DNA of 64,000 nucleotides from Deltaproteobacteria bacterium (GCA_016234935.1 JACRNL010000001.1:264679-328678), one strand, 5' to 3'; shown: positions 21,982 through 31,055, counted from the stretch's first letter. Notes: generated by a model from the sequence alone, not told the origin. Translations and numbers: made by a program.

Positions 21982-22662
21982 TTAGCCCTTTCTCAGATAG
22001 ACGAGCGGCAGCATGGCCGGGTCAAAGGGTTCTTCGGCTTCCTTTGCGCGCGTTATTTCAAACGCCGCGAGCGCGACGTTTGAGGCCCTTATGTGCCAGA
22101 GCGGCTCAGGCGCGAAGACGGCGTTTTTTACGTTGGTTTTAATATAATCGGCATAGGCATTGAGGCCGCTGCCCGCGAATAAGATCGGGGTCTTAATGCC
22201 AAGCCCTGCTATGCTTGCCGAAAGCCCTTCCGGGGTAACCGCGCTTCGGGCCATTATGGTCCGAAGCGAACCTCCGTCAAACTCATAAATGGCGGCATAC
22301 AGCTCGCCCCTTCGCGCGTCGAGCGCCGTGCATACGGGCATACCGGCATACATGAAGTTCATCGCAAGGGCGTCAAGGGTTGAAACGCCGACTACCCTTT
22401 TCCTTAAAGACCAGGCCAGGCCCTTTGCCACGCTTACGCCTATGCGAAGACCGGTGAAAGAGCCGGGGCCGTTGGCCACGGCGAAAAGATCCATGTCGCG
22501 TATTCCAAGGTTGACGCTTTTAAGAAGGCCGTCTATACGGGGCAGGAGCCACACTGCGTGGGCGGCCACGCTGGAACTCGTCCATTCGGCCACGAGCACG
22601 TCGTCGTCGACAAGAGCCACGCTGCCGGAGGCCGATGACGTGTCAAAGGCAAGTATCTTCAT
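21982..22662 (-). CDS. tsaB: tRNA t6A37 biosynthesis protein TsaB
   Basis: A 226-residue ASKHA-fold protein that partners TsaD in threonylcarbamoyl-adenosine formation at tRNA A37. N-terminal ILAFDTSSASGSVALV and the GPGSFTGLRIGVSVAKGLAWSL segment are diagnostic. It starts 5 bases after the rseP stop, as the last gene of the long leftward rpsB-to-tsaB cluster. Confidence 0.95.
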   Translation of the reverse strand: MKILAFDTSSASGSVALVDDDVLVAEWTSSSVAAHAVWLLPRIDGLLKSVNLGIRDMDLFAVANGPGSFTGLRIGVSVAKGLAWSLRKRVVGVSTLDALAMNFMYAGMPVCTALDARRGELYAAIYEFDGGSLRTIMARSAVTPEGLSASIAGLGIKTPILFAGSGLNAYADYIKTNVKNAVFAPEPLWHIRASNVALAAFEITRAKEAEEPFDPAMLPLVYLRKG

Positions 22663-22667
22663 CGCGC

Positions 22668-23969
22668 CTACATCTTACCTATTATGCGGAAAATATCGTT
22701 ATACGTCACAAGGAGCATGAGGCCGACGAGAAGCGCTATGCCGACCTGCTGCGCTATCACCATGAACCTTTCGCTGAGGGGCTTGCCCTTTATCAGCTCT
22801 ATCGCGTAAAACAATATATGCCCGCCGTCAAGCACCGGTATCGGGAAAAGATTTATTACGCCGAGTTGCAGGCTTAGGAACGCCACCAGCGTCAACAGGT
22901 CTACCGCTCCGGCCTTTGCGGCCTTGCCCGCCACCTGCGCTATCATCAGCGGCCCGCCGAGCGTCTTTATGGAATACTTCCCTATCACAAGGCCCTTTAT
23001 CACCTCGAACAGGCGCCCGGTCATCTCCACACCCGCGGAAATGCCCTTTACTGTGGCCTGAAAAAAGCCGTACCTGCGCGTGACCGTGTCTACCTTCCTC
23101 GTGACCCCGATGAGGTATACGTTCATGTCCTTGTTGAGCTTCGGCGTTATCTCAAGGGTGAACGCCTTGCCGTCCCTTTCAACGACGAACACCTTCTTGC
23201 CGCCGCTCTTATGTACGAGATCTTCAAGCTCCGCCCAGTGTCCGACGGGCTTTCCGTCAACCGACATTATCATGTCTCCAGGCCTCAGCCCTGCCTCTTT
23301 TGCCGGGTAGCCGTCGTTCACGCCGCCGATAACGGGCGGAAGCGCCGGATATATCCCCGCGTATCTTTCAGCCGTCTCCTTTGAAGACGCCGGAGTAAGC
23401 ATAATCTCGATATCGGCGTTATCCCTGCGCACCGTGAGCTTAACGGTTTTTTCAAGCTCTACGGTCTCAAGGAACTCCTCCCAGTCTTTTATCTTCTTCC
23501 CGTCAACGGCGGTTATGGCGTCCCCCGCCCTTATGCCGGCCTTTGCCGCAGGCTCGTCAGGAGCGACAAATCCGGCCACAACCGGCTTGTCGAGATACGC
23601 CGGCGCCTGAATGCCGAGCATAAATATGATCGGAAGTAAAAAGGCGGCAAGGACGAGGTTCATAAGCGGCCCGGCCGCGACTATCGCGCCCCGCGTGAAG
23701 ACGGATTTGCCGGCGAAGGATTTATTTTTCACTTCATCCGAGACATCTTCACCAGGGGCCTCGCCTACCATCTTGACGTATCCGCCGAGCGGCAGGAGCG
23801 AGATGAGATATTCCGTCTCTCCCTTTTTAACGCCGAATATCTTCGGGCCGAAGCCCAGGGAAAACCGCTCCACGCCGACGCCGCGCCACTTGGCCACTGC
23901 AAAGTGGCCAAGCTCGTGGATGAATATCAACACGCCGAGTACGACTACGAAAGAGATTACCGTTGTCAT
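22668..23969 (-). CDS. rseP: Site-2 intramembrane metalloprotease RseP
   Basis: A 433-residue inner-membrane zinc protease. HELGHFAVAK (HExxH) lies in the first transmembrane segment, two PDZ-like domains occupy roughly 125-300 (each with an AGxxxGD motif), and the C-terminal NLFPIPVLDGG supplies the third metal ligand. In relatives it releases an extracytoplasmic sigma factor by cleaving its anti-sigma factor. AAAGGA precedes the ATG. It lies between dxr and tsaB, a widespread gene order. Confidence 0.96.
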   Translation of the reverse strand: MTTVISFVVVLGVLIFIHELGHFAVAKWRGVGVERFSLGFGPKIFGVKKGETEYLISLLPLGGYVKMVGEAPGEDVSDEVKNKSFAGKSVFTRGAIVAAGPLMNLVLAAFLLPIIFMLGIQAPAYLDKPVVAGFVAPDEPAAKAGIRAGDAITAVDGKKIKDWEEFLETVELEKTVKLTVRRDNADIEIMLTPASSKETAERYAGIYPALPPVIGGVNDGYPAKEAGLRPGDMIMSVDGKPVGHWAELEDLVHKSGGKKVFVVERDGKAFTLEITPKLNKDMNVYLIGVTRKVDTVTRRYGFFQATVKGISAGVEMTGRLFEVIKGLVIGKYSIKTLGGPLMIAQVAGKAAKAGAVDLLTLVAFLSLQLGVINLFPIPVLDGGHILFYAIELIKGKPLSERFMVIAQQVGIALLVGLMLLVTYNDIFRIIGKM

Positions 23970-24020
23970 TGGTCCTTTAGATGCCTGTTGGATGAAAGGC
24001 CCGGTCTAATCCCAGCTCCG

Positions 24021-24043
24021 GCCCCCTGAGGGGGCTCAGCCCC
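24021..24043. repeat. Family A palindromic repeat (copy 4), dxr-rseP gap
   Basis: GCCCCCTGAGGGGGCTCAGCCCC occupies most of the gap immediately before the dxr stop codon. Confidence 0.75.
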
Positions 24044-25196
24044 TGCCCTGCATCGCGTTAATAAAACCCTTTGCCATATCCCGTGCCTCACAATCGGCCT
24101 CTATTATATCCTCTATCGCGTCGCCCTTTGACGGGACGAAGGCGTCAAGCGTCTTTGCTATAACCCTGTGAATGCCGGTAAAACCTATCCTGCCCTTTAA
24201 AAAAGCGTCAACCGCAGCCTCGTCGGCGGCGTTCAAGACCGCCGGCATCACGCCGCCGTCTTTGAGCGCATCGCAGGCAAGCCCAAGGCACGGGAACCTT
24301 TTCAGATCAGGCTCCGCGAACTCAAGGCTCAGGCCTTTAAGATCCAGCGCGGGCGCGCCGCTCACTATCCTTTCCGGATACGAGAGCGCGTAAGAGATAG
24401 GCCCCTTCATGTCCGGCGCCCCCATCTGCGCCACGATGGAGCCGTCTATGTATTCCACCATGGAATGCACGACCGACTGCGGGTGTATCGCCACCGAAAT
24501 CCTCTCCGCCGCCATGTCAAAAAGCCAGCGGGCCTCTATGACCTCAAGCCCCTTGTTGACGAGCGTTGCCGAGTCTATCGAAATCTTCCTGCCCATGCGC
24601 CAGCGGGGGTGGTTAAGCGCCTCTTCCGGCGTTACGTCTTTGAGCCTTTTAAGCGGCGTATTTAAAAACGGCCCGCCGGATGCCGTAAGGATTATCCTCC
24701 TGACGTCCTGGCGCCTGTGGCCTTCGAGCGCCTGAAAAACCGCGCTGTGCTCGCTGTCTATGGGCATGAGGCGTATGCGCCTTTTTTTAACCTCGCGCAT
24801 GACGATGGCCCCTGCCATCACGAGGGTTTCCTTGTTGGCAAGGGCAATATCGCGCCCTGCCTTTATGGCCGCCATTGTCGGAACAAGCCCTGCCGCGCCC
24901 GATATGGCGGAAACCACGATATCCGCGCCGGGGAATGCCGCCGCGCTGGCCGCGCCTTCGATGCCGACGCCTATTTCAACGCGCCCCTGTATCGAGCGTT
25001 TAAGCTCCAGCGCGGCCTTTTCCGTAAGCACCGAAACGCATCGCGGAGCGAATTCGTCTATCTGCTTTTTTAAAAGCCTGACGTTATTGCCCGCCGCGAG
25101 GGAGACGACCTTAAACCTCTCAGGGTGGCGCCGGATTATATCAAGGGTGTTTATCCCTATTGAGCCGGTTGAACCTAATATCGAAACACCTTTCAT
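24036..25196 (-). CDS. dxr: 1-deoxy-D-xylulose 5-phosphate reductoisomerase
   Basis: NADPH-dependent second step of the MEP isoprenoid pathway (386 residues). N-terminal ILGSTGSIGINTLDI binds NADPH. Metal and substrate residues are in MPIDSEHSAVFQAL, TASGGPF, NHPRWRMGRKISIDSATLVNKGLEVIEA and AIHPQSVVHSMVEY. Its ATG overlaps the cdsA TGA (ATGA), indicating coupled translation. The last residues (MQGRG) and stop overlap a family A repeat. Confidence 0.97.
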   Translation of the reverse strand: MKGVSILGSTGSIGINTLDIIRRHPERFKVVSLAAGNNVRLLKKQIDEFAPRCVSVLTEKAALELKRSIQGRVEIGVGIEGAASAAAFPGADIVVSAISGAAGLVPTMAAIKAGRDIALANKETLVMAGAIVMREVKKRRIRLMPIDSEHSAVFQALEGHRRQDVRRIILTASGGPFLNTPLKRLKDVTPEEALNHPRWRMGRKISIDSATLVNKGLEVIEARWLFDMAAERISVAIHPQSVVHSMVEYIDGSIVAQMGAPDMKGPISYALSYPERIVSGAPALDLKGLSLEFAEPDLKRFPCLGLACDALKDGGVMPAVLNAADEAAVDAFLKGRIGFTGIHRVIAKTLDAFVPSKGDAIEDIIEADCEARDMAKGFINAMQGRG

Positions 25197-25993
25197 AAAA
25201 ACCGGCCGATAGTCAGATAATAATAGAGCAGCGGCACCGCGAATACGAGACTGTCAACCCTGTCAAGCATGCCGCCGTGGCCGGGGATTATCGTCCCTGA
25301 ATCCTTTTCCCCTGCGGCCCTTTTGATGACAGACTCAAAAAGATCGCCGAATATGCCCACTATGCCTATAACGGCGGCAAGGAGCAGGATGGAACCAGGG
25401 CCAAGCCCCATCGAAAGAAAATTATTATACAACAAGGCGGCAACGCCGCCGCCGACAAGCCCTCCAACAGCCCCCTCGACGGTCTTGCCGGGGCTTATCA
25501 TGGGCGAGAGCTTGTGCTTGCCAATGGTCTTTCCGGCAAGCATCGCAAAGGTGTCGTTTGCCCAGATTACGGTGAAAAGCAGCAGTATCCATCTTCCGCC
25601 GTTTTCCATGCCCCTGAGGAGAATAAAATATGAAAACGGCAGGGCAATGTATATGACGCCGAAGGTCCTTACTGCCGTGTTTAAAAAAACCGCCTTAAAC
25701 TCGCTGCTGCGTATCATGCCGAGCGCGAAGAAGGCAAACGCCGCCATCATTGCCAGCGCAGGGACATAAGAAGACGCCCCAGCAAAAAAAAGAATCGGCG
25801 TTGCCGCGCCGAATAAAAGGACAAGAAAATCCGAAAGCCTGTCTCCAGGCTTGACCGCGCTGAGCCTGTTATACTCAGCAAGGGCGATAAGAGTTATTAG
25901 AATTACCGATAAAAGAAGCCATATTGCGGCGGTATAAAGGACTATGAAAACAACTGCCGGAACAAGAAATAGAGCTGTGATTACCCTTTTCAG
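25193..25993 (-). CDS. cdsA: Phosphatidate cytidylyltransferase, full length from a probable CTG start
   Basis: Multi-pass membrane enzyme making CDP-diacylglycerol, feeding pssA. C-terminal D-L-F-E-S-V-I-K-R, then G-G-M-L-D-R-V-D-S, is the family signature. The first ATG in frame (25750) would remove the N-terminal third. Translating upstream gives a family-like start, LKRVITALFLVPAVVF, with conserved membrane helices and LAEYNRL, and no frame break back to a TAG at 26035. That stretch contains no ATG, GTG or TTG. A CTG at 25993 with GGGGAG 8 bases upstream gives 266 residues, the normal family length. Confidence 0.85.
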   Translation of the reverse strand: MKRVITALFLVPAVVFIVLYTAAIWLLLSVILITLIALAEYNRLSAVKPGDRLSDFLVLLFGAATPILFFAGASSYVPALAMMAAFAFFALGMIRSSEFKAVFLNTAVRTFGVIYIALPFSYFILLRGMENGGRWILLLFTVIWANDTFAMLAGKTIGKHKLSPMISPGKTVEGAVGGLVGGGVAALLYNNFLSMGLGPGSILLLAAVIGIVGIFGDLFESVIKRAAGEKDSGTIIPGHGGMLDRVDSLVFAVPLLYYYLTIGRFL

Positions 25994-26039
25994 ACTCCCC
26001 TCTCCCCTCGCGTCCGCTGCCTGATATTTTACCTACGGC

Positions 26040-26783
26040 TTAATTTACCGCGGCGGCCTTTTCTTCCTTGACGAGGCCGAAACGCCGCTCTCTTTTTCCG
26101 TAGTCCTCTATGGCCTGCATGAGGTGCTCTCTCGTAAAGTCCGGCCACAGAACGTCGGTTACGTAAATCTCCGTGTAGGCCATCTGCCAGAGGAGAAAGT
26201 TGCTTATCCTCTTCTCCCCGCTCGTTCTAATCAAGAGGTCAGGGTCAGGGCATCCCGCAGTATAGAGGAAGCTTTGCACCATTTCCTCTGTCACATCTTC
26301 CGGCCTTATGGCGCCGGAGGCCGCCCTTTTGGCTATCTCCCTCGCGGCCCTCGTTATCTCCTCCCTGCCGCTGTAACTGAGCGCCAGCTGCAGGGTCATG
26401 CCGGTGAGCTTCGCGGTCTTTGCTTCAAGGCTCCGGACGGCCTCCTGTACGCTCCCTGGGAGGTCATTTACCACGCCTATGGCCTTAAAGCGAATGTTAT
26501 TCTCAAGGAGCGTCTTTTCCTCTTCCTTCAGATGCCTCTCAAGGAACTTCATGAGGAGCGCGACCTCTGCAGCCGGACGCATCCAGTTTTCTTTTGAAAA
26601 GGTGTAGAGCGTGAGGCAGCTTATGCCAAGCTCCGAGCACCACTTCACAGTGTCCCTTGCGGCCGAAACCCCTTTTTGATGGCCGTTTATCCTGTTCAGA
26701 AGACGCCTTCGCGCCCACCGGCCGTTGCCGTCCATTATGACGGCGATGTGGCGGGGCAGGTTGTCCTTGAAAATATTTTCCAT
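26040..26783 (-). CDS. uppS: Isoprenyl (undecaprenyl) diphosphate synthase
   Basis: cis-Prenyltransferase (247 residues) making the undecaprenyl carrier for cell-wall synthesis. AVIMDGNGRWARRRLLNRINGHQKG carries the catalytic Asp and diphosphate-binding Arg residues; the C-terminal LLIRTSGEKRISNFLLWQMAYTEIY completes the signature. No ribosome-binding site precedes the ATG, but a promoter ends only 6 bases before it (see 26790-26818). cdsA follows at 46 bases. Confidence 0.97.
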   Translation of the reverse strand: MENIFKDNLPRHIAVIMDGNGRWARRRLLNRINGHQKGVSAARDTVKWCSELGISCLTLYTFSKENWMRPAAEVALLMKFLERHLKEEEKTLLENNIRFKAIGVVNDLPGSVQEAVRSLEAKTAKLTGMTLQLALSYSGREEITRAAREIAKRAASGAIRPEDVTEEMVQSFLYTAGCPDPDLLIRTSGEKRISNFLLWQMAYTEIYVTDVLWPDFTREHLMQAIEDYGKRERRFGLVKEEKAAAVN

Positions 26784-26789
26784 TTAATT

Positions 26790-26818
26790 AAAATACCACA
26801 AAGGAAGGGAAAGCACAA
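26790..26818 (-). promoter_or_regulatory. Possible leaderless promoter for uppS
   Basis: Leftward, TTGTGC (26818-26813) and TATTTT (26795-26790) are separated by 17 bases, and the uppS ATG begins 6 bases further on. The predicted start of transcription coincides with the ATG, and no Shine-Dalgarno motif is visible. Confidence 0.45.
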
Positions 26819-26935
26819 GCATGCGCGTCTGCGGCGACTGTAAAAGATGCTTCCAAATGACTCCATCCGGCAGCAGCTTATTTCTTTGTAAAAAGGCGCG
26901 AATCTATAAAAGAACCGGCGGCAGTTCCATGTCTG

Positions 26936-27490
26936 TCAGACTTCCATTATGTCCTTTTCTTTTTGGACGAACATGGCGTCGGCCCTGGCTATCTCCTTGT
27001 CCGTCAGCTCCTGCACCTCATGCTGGGCCTTTTTAAGGTCGTCCTGTGACAGCTTTTTTTCCTTTTCGAGCTTTTTTGCGGCCTCGTTCGCGTCCCTTCT
27101 TATATTCCTTATGGAAACCTTGCACTCCTCGGTATACTTCTTGGCGAGCTTTACGAGCTCTTTTCTCCTCTCCTCCGTGAGAGGGGGCACGCTTATTCTG
27201 ATGACCTTGCCGTCGTTTGTCGGAGTAAAGCCTATGCCTGAGGCCATTATCGCCTTTTCAATGGCGCCCATCTGCGCGATGTCCCACGGCTGAATGACGA
27301 TGGTCCTCGGCTCAGGCACGGAAAAGTTAGCCATCTGCTTTATGGGCGTTGACGTCCCGTAATAATCGACCTTCACCCCGTCAAAAACCGCAATGGCAGC
27401 GCGCCCCGTTCTTATGCCCGCAAGCTCATGCGTCAAGGCCTCAAGCGACCTGTCCATCCGTTTTTTCATCTCGGCTATTTCAGTCTTCAT
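26936..27490 (-). CDS. frr: Ribosome recycling factor
   Basis: A 184-residue factor that splits post-termination ribosomes with EF-G. The tRNA-mimic fold is recognisable from TEIAEMKKRMDRSLEALTHELAGIRTGRA, VDYYGTSTPI, and PPLTEERRKELVKLAKKYTEECKVSIRNIRRDA. AAAGGAT lies just upstream of the ATG, and a family A repeat ends about 20 bases before that. A gap of 152 bases separates it from uppS. Confidence 0.98.
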   Translation of the reverse strand: MKTEIAEMKKRMDRSLEALTHELAGIRTGRAAIAVFDGVKVDYYGTSTPIKQMANFSVPEPRTIVIQPWDIAQMGAIEKAIMASGIGFTPTNDGKVIRISVPPLTEERRKELVKLAKKYTEECKVSIRNIRRDANEAAKKLEKEKKLSQDDLKKAQHEVQELTDKEIARADAMFVQKEKDIMEV

Positions 27491-27500
27491 GTCATCCTTT

Positions 27501-27540
27501 CCCCTTGAAAGGGCTGAGCCCCCTCAGGGGGCTCAGCCCC
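27501..27540. repeat. Family A palindromic repeat (copy 5), double unit
   Basis: CCCCTTGAAAGGGCTGAG, then CCCCCTCAGGGGGCTCAGCC. It forms the frr leader region, immediately followed on the other side by a family B element. Confidence 0.8.
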
Positions 27541-27562
27541 GCTTAAAGCCCGCGGGGACATG
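27537..27562. repeat. Family B palindromic repeat (copy 1)
   Basis: CCCCGCTTAAAGCCCGCGGG followed by GACATG. Same core as copies at 28366-28392, 39898-39922, 40338-40363 and, inverted, 59239-59264. It lies tandem to a family A unit in the pyrH-frr gap. Confidence 0.8.
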
Positions 27563-27596
27563 TTTTTGCCGCCGCTATCCAACAGACCAAACGGAA

Positions 27597-28310
27597 TCAG
27601 CACACCGTAGTGCCGATATTTTCCCCGTTGACGACCCTTACGAGGTTGCCGGTCTGCTTTACGTTGAAAACGACTATGGGAAGATTGTTGTCCATGCAAA
27701 GGGAAATGGCCGTGGTGTCCATGACCTTCAGGCCGTGCTTCAGGACGTCAAGATAGCTCAGTTTGTCGTAACGCACCGCGTCTTTATCCTTGACCGGATC
27801 CCTGTCGTAAACGCCGTCAACCTTCGTGCCCTTGAGTATCACGTCCGCGTTTATTTCCATCGCGCGCAGCGACGCGGCCGTATCCGTGGTGAAATAGGGA
27901 TTCCCCGTGCCTGCGGCGAAGATGATGACCCGTCCCTTTTCAAGGTGGCGGACGGCCCTTCTCCTGATGTAAGACTCGGCAAGCTCCTTCATCTCTATCG
28001 CGGACATGACTCTCGTATGGACGCCTATTTTCTCAAGGGAATCCTGCAGGACAAGCGAATTTATGACGGTGGCGAGCATGCCGACGTAGTCTGCCGTTGC
28101 CCTGTCCATGCCCTTTGCGCTGGCGGACACGCCGCGAAAGATGTTGCCTCCGCCGATGACCACGGCGACCTCGACATTTAACGCGCGGACGGCGGCTATC
28201 TCGGCGGCAACCGACTTGATAACGCCTGTTTCAATGCCATACTCCTTTTCACCCATGAGGGCTTCGCCGGAAAGCTTCAACAGGATGCGTCTATATTTGG
28301 ATTCTGGCAT
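27597..28310 (-). CDS. pyrH: UMP kinase
   Basis: Bacterial-type UMP kinase of the amino-acid kinase family (237 residues), making UDP for nucleotide and envelope synthesis. [25 protein letters not shown], and [20 protein letters not shown] are characteristic. I start it at 28310 (MPESKYRR); a longer frame to 28412 would translate through a family B repeat and is unlikely. It sits in the conserved rpsB-tsf-pyrH-frr order. Confidence 0.97.
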   Translation of the reverse strand: MPESKYRRILLKLSGEALMGEKEYGIETGVIKSVAAEIAAVRALNVEVAVVIGGGNIFRGVSASAKGMDRATADYVGMLATVINSLVLQDSLEKIGVHTRVMSAIEMKELAESYIRRRAVRHLEKGRVIIFAAGTGNPYFTTDTAASLRAMEINADVILKGTKVDGVYDRDPVKDKDAVRYDKLSYLDVLKHGLKVMDTTAISLCMDNNLPIVVFNVKQTGNLVRVVNGENIGTTVC

Positions 28311-28339
28311 GATTGACTCTGTGGTGGAAACAGGCCGCC

Positions 28340-28392
28340 TGTAGTGCGAGGCTTCAGCCTCGCTTCCCCGCTTTAAGCCCGCGGGGACATGG
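28340..28392. repeat. Family E half-unit followed by family B repeat (copy 2)
   Basis: GTAGTGCGAGGCTTCAGCCT and CGC (28341-28363) form a family E palindrome. It is followed by CCCCGCTTTAAGCCCGCGGG and GACATGG (28366-28392), family B. The pair fills the tsf-pyrH gap. Confidence 0.75.
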
Positions 28393-28457
28393 TTTTTGCG
28401 CCGCCCTTGCATATATTACGGCATTCTCTCAAAACCCGCCTCATTGCTTGCCGCTTG

Positions 28458-29105
28458 CTACTTCTGCATTGCCGCCACTTCCGCGGCGAAGTCGCTTGTC
28501 TTTTTCTCGATGCCTTCGCCGAGCTTATAGCGCGCGAAACGGCGCACGGATATGTTCTCGCCGATCTTCGCGATGGCGTTTGTAACCAGCTTTTCTATGG
28601 TCACGTCAGGGTTCTTCACGAAGGCCTGCTCAAGGAGGCAGGACTCTTTGAAAAACTTCTCAAGTTTGCCCTCGACCATCTTTCCAATGACGCCCGCCGG
28701 CTTGCCGGATTCCTTTGCCTGCGCGGCGTATATCTGCTTTTCCGCTTCGACTGCCTCCGCCGGGACCTCGCTCCTTCTCACATACTGCGGACTCATGGCC
28801 GCTATATGCATGGCGATGTCCTTGACCAGCTCGATAAAGTCCTCGTTCCTCGCAACGAAATCCGTCTCGCAGTTGACTTCCAGAAGCACTCCGACCTTTC
28901 CGCCGGAATGGATATATGACGTGACAAGACCTTCCGAGGCGGCCCTTCCGGCCTTTTTGGCGGCGGCGGCAAGGCCCTTCTCCCTCAGGTAGACAGCGGC
29001 CTTTTCCATGTCGCCTTTGGACTCGGTGAGGGCCTTTTTGCAGTCCAGAAACCCGGCCGCGGTCCTCTCCCTCAATTCCTTTATATTTTCAGCAGAAAAT
29101 TCCAT
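28458..29105 (-). CDS. tsf: Elongation factor Ts
   Basis: Guanine-nucleotide exchange factor for EF-Tu, 215 residues. The N-terminal UBA-like region (IKELRERTAAGFLDCKKAL) and the EF-Tu-contacting VLLEVNCETDFVARNEDF motif are present. It is the shorter, single-core form seen in many non-enteric bacteria. GGAGG lies 9 bases before the ATG, and it follows rpsB by 92 bases. Confidence 0.97.
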   Translation of the reverse strand: MEFSAENIKELRERTAAGFLDCKKALTESKGDMEKAAVYLREKGLAAAAKKAGRAASEGLVTSYIHSGGKVGVLLEVNCETDFVARNEDFIELVKDIAMHIAAMSPQYVRRSEVPAEAVEAEKQIYAAQAKESGKPAGVIGKMVEGKLEKFFKESCLLEQAFVKNPDVTIEKLVTNAIAKIGENISVRRFARYKLGEGIEKKTSDFAAEVAAMQK

Positions 29106-29197
29106 TTAAAAAAACCTCCGTTTATTCCATAAATCCGCAGACCGTGGACAGGCTCCACGGCTGCGGACGATTTCCTGAAAACAGCGTCTATGCCGGA

Positions 29198-29998
29198 TTA
29201 TTGTGCTGGAGCGGCCGCGGGAGCCGGGGTCTGCGCAGCGGCCACGGGCGCCGGAGCGGCGGCTGCCGCCTTATCCGCGGCGGCCTTGTCGCTGGCGGCC
29301 TGACGGCTTAACTCGTGCGCGGCCTTGCCCTCTATGCACGCATCCGCCATGGATGACGCGAACAGCTTAATGGCCCTTATCGCGTCGTCGTTGCCGGGGA
29401 TGATGTAATCCACTTCATCGGGGTCGCAGTTCGTGTCTACGATAGCCACGACCTTTATGCCGAGCCTTCTGGCCTCTTTCAAGGAAATAGATTCTTTCTT
29501 TGAGTCAATGACGAATATGGCCGACGGTATCTTCGTCATCTCACGGACGCCGCCCAGATACTTCGCAAGGCGCTCCTTTTCCCTGTCGAACATGAGGATC
29601 TCTTTCTTGGTAGCCTTCGCGTAGGCAGGGTTTGTGGCCATGCCGTCAAGCTCGTTAAGCCGCGCGATGCTCTTTTTAACGGTAGCGAAGTTCGTAAGGA
29701 ATCCGCCTATCCAGCGGTTGTTGACATAAGACATGCCAGCGCGTTTCGCCTCTTCGGCGGTGGCGTGCTGGGCCTGCTTTTTAGTTCCTATGAACAGGAC
29801 TGTTCCGCCCTTTGCGGTCACGTCCTTTATGCAGTCATACGCCTCTTTAAACATCTTCACGGTCTGCTGGAGGTCTATGATGTAAATGCCGTTCCTCGCC
29901 CCGTAGATATAGGTCTTCATCTTCGGGTTCCATCTCTTGGTCTGGTGTCCGAAGTGCACCCCGGATTCCAGAAGCTGCTTCATCGTCAAATAAGCCAT
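29198..29998 (-). CDS. rpsB: 30S ribosomal protein S2
   Basis: Ribosomal protein of 266 residues with the family motifs [50 protein letters not shown] and [25 protein letters not shown]. An Ala/Pro-rich low-complexity tail of about 35 residues extends beyond the usual C-terminus. GGGAG lies 8 bases upstream. It begins the long leftward cluster; the 5' region between it and the cyclophilin gene carries two terminator hairpins. Confidence 0.98.
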   Translation of the reverse strand: MAYLTMKQLLESGVHFGHQTKRWNPKMKTYIYGARNGIYIIDLQQTVKMFKEAYDCIKDVTAKGGTVLFIGTKKQAQHATAEEAKRAGMSYVNNRWIGGFLTNFATVKKSIARLNELDGMATNPAYAKATKKEILMFDREKERLAKYLGGVREMTKIPSAIFVIDSKKESISLKEARRLGIKVVAIVDTNCDPDEVDYIIPGNDDAIRAIKLFASSMADACIEGKAAHELSRQAASDKAAADKAAAAAPAPVAAAQTPAPAAAPAQ

Positions 29999-30141
29999 TT
30001 TCCCGTCTCCCTTAGTTTTGGTTTTTTTACCCTCCGCAAGGATAACATCGCCGGAGCCCGCTTGGTACGGGCACCCCCGGTATAGATCCCAGCGTGTGTA
30101 TTTAATCTTAAATATTTATCACATCGGACCAGATGATGCAA

Positions 30142-30183
30142 GGGAAAAAAGAGGCCGCCCTCTGGAAAGGGCGGCCCGAAAAA
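30142..30183 (-). terminator. Second of two tandem terminator hairpins
   Basis: A 9-bp GGCCGCCCT/AGGGCGGCC-type stem (30153-30176) with T-runs on the leftward strand (TCTTTTTTCCC) and an A-run on the other side. It follows a stronger hairpin at 30201-30232, insulating rpsB from the upstream cyclophilin gene, or acting as an rpsB leader structure. Confidence 0.65.
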
Positions 30184-30200
30184 ACATGCGCGCTGCCGCA

Positions 30201-30232
30201 AAAAAGGCCCCGCTTCAGGCGGGGCCTTTTTT
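30201..30232 (-). terminator. Rho-independent terminator after cyclophilin gene 1
   Basis: GGCCCCGC/GCGGGGCC stem (30206-30226) with a TTCAG loop, flanked by A-run and T-run, one base after the stop codon of the leftward cyclophilin gene. It looks bidirectional. Confidence 0.9.
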
Positions 30233-30233
30233 G

Positions 30234-31016
30234 CTATTCGACAATCCTTACCCTCATCTCAACCCGCTCATTTGGAAGGTCATTCGGGTTTCTGGGAAGA
30301 TTGACTATCTTGTCAACCGCCTCCATACCCTTCGTGACCTCGCCGAAGACGGTGTATTGCCTGTCGAGGAAGTTTGAATCCTTCACGACGATAAAAAACT
30401 GCGACCCGGCGCTGTTGGGGTCCTGCGATCTTGCCATCGAGAGGATGCCGCGTTTGTGCGGCTTATCGCTGAACTCGGCGGGTATCGTATAGCCTGGGCC
30501 GCCCATGCCGTAGCTCCTTACGTCCTGGGTCTTGGTGTTAGGGTCTCCGCCCTGGATCATGAAGCCGGGGATAACCCTGTGGAAGATAGTCCCGTTGTAA
30601 AAGCCCTTTTCAGCAAGCGTTATGAAGTTTTCAACGTGCTTGTTCGCGGCGTCACGGAATAATTTTATCTCTATGTCGCCGTACTTAGTCTCTATTATCG
30701 CCGTATTCTTCAGTTTTTCCACTTTTTTTTCTCCTTTTTTTATTGCACCCTTTGTCTTGGGCTTCCATTCAGTCTTGATCTGCTTTTTCAGAGCGTCCCT
30801 TTGAGCGGTCACTGCCGTGAGCTTTGCCTTAACGCCGTCAACTTCCTTTTGCAGACTCGCGGCCTTGCTTTCAAGCCCAACGCTCTTTTCGGTGAGGGTT
30901 GAAACCGCCGCCTTCAGCTGCTTGTTCTCCTGCTTGAAGTCCTGGCCGCAACCGGACGCCGAAGCGAGCATGACCGCCAAAACAACGGCTAACAGTCCGA
31001 GTTTTTTCATCACCAT
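30234..31016 (-). CDS. Lipoprotein-like cyclophilin with coiled-coil spacer
   Basis: Peptidyl-prolyl cis-trans isomerase of the cyclophilin family, 260 residues from the ATG at 31016 (AAGGAG 7 bases upstream). A signal peptide ends in ASASGCGQ, a plausible though imperfect lipobox. Residues ~25-90 are a heptad-rich coiled coil. The cyclophilin domain follows: IIETKYGDIEIKLF, FYNGTIFHRVIPGFMIQGGD, GPGYTIPAEF, GILSMARSQDPNSAGSQFFI and YTVFGEVTKGMEAVDKI. It is probably an envelope foldase. A paralogue lies immediately upstream. Confidence 0.93.
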   Translation of the reverse strand: MVMKKLGLLAVVLAVMLASASGCGQDFKQENKQLKAAVSTLTEKSVGLESKAASLQKEVDGVKAKLTAVTAQRDALKKQIKTEWKPKTKGAIKKGEKKVEKLKNTAIIETKYGDIEIKLFRDAANKHVENFITLAEKGFYNGTIFHRVIPGFMIQGGDPNTKTQDVRSYGMGGPGYTIPAEFSDKPHKRGILSMARSQDPNSAGSQFFIVVKDSNFLDRQYTVFGEVTKGMEAVDKIVNLPRNPNDLPNERVEMRVRIVE

Positions 31017-31055
31017 GCCTTTCTCCTTTTCGTTCTTAACATTAATCAACCGGCA

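Noticed and set aside
27501-27562. CRISPR-like array
   Set aside because: Repeats are palindromic, of different families, without regular spacers or cas genes.
28311-28412. N-terminal extension of pyrH
   Set aside because: It would translate through family E/B repeats; UMP kinases normally start at the [13 protein letters not shown] segment.
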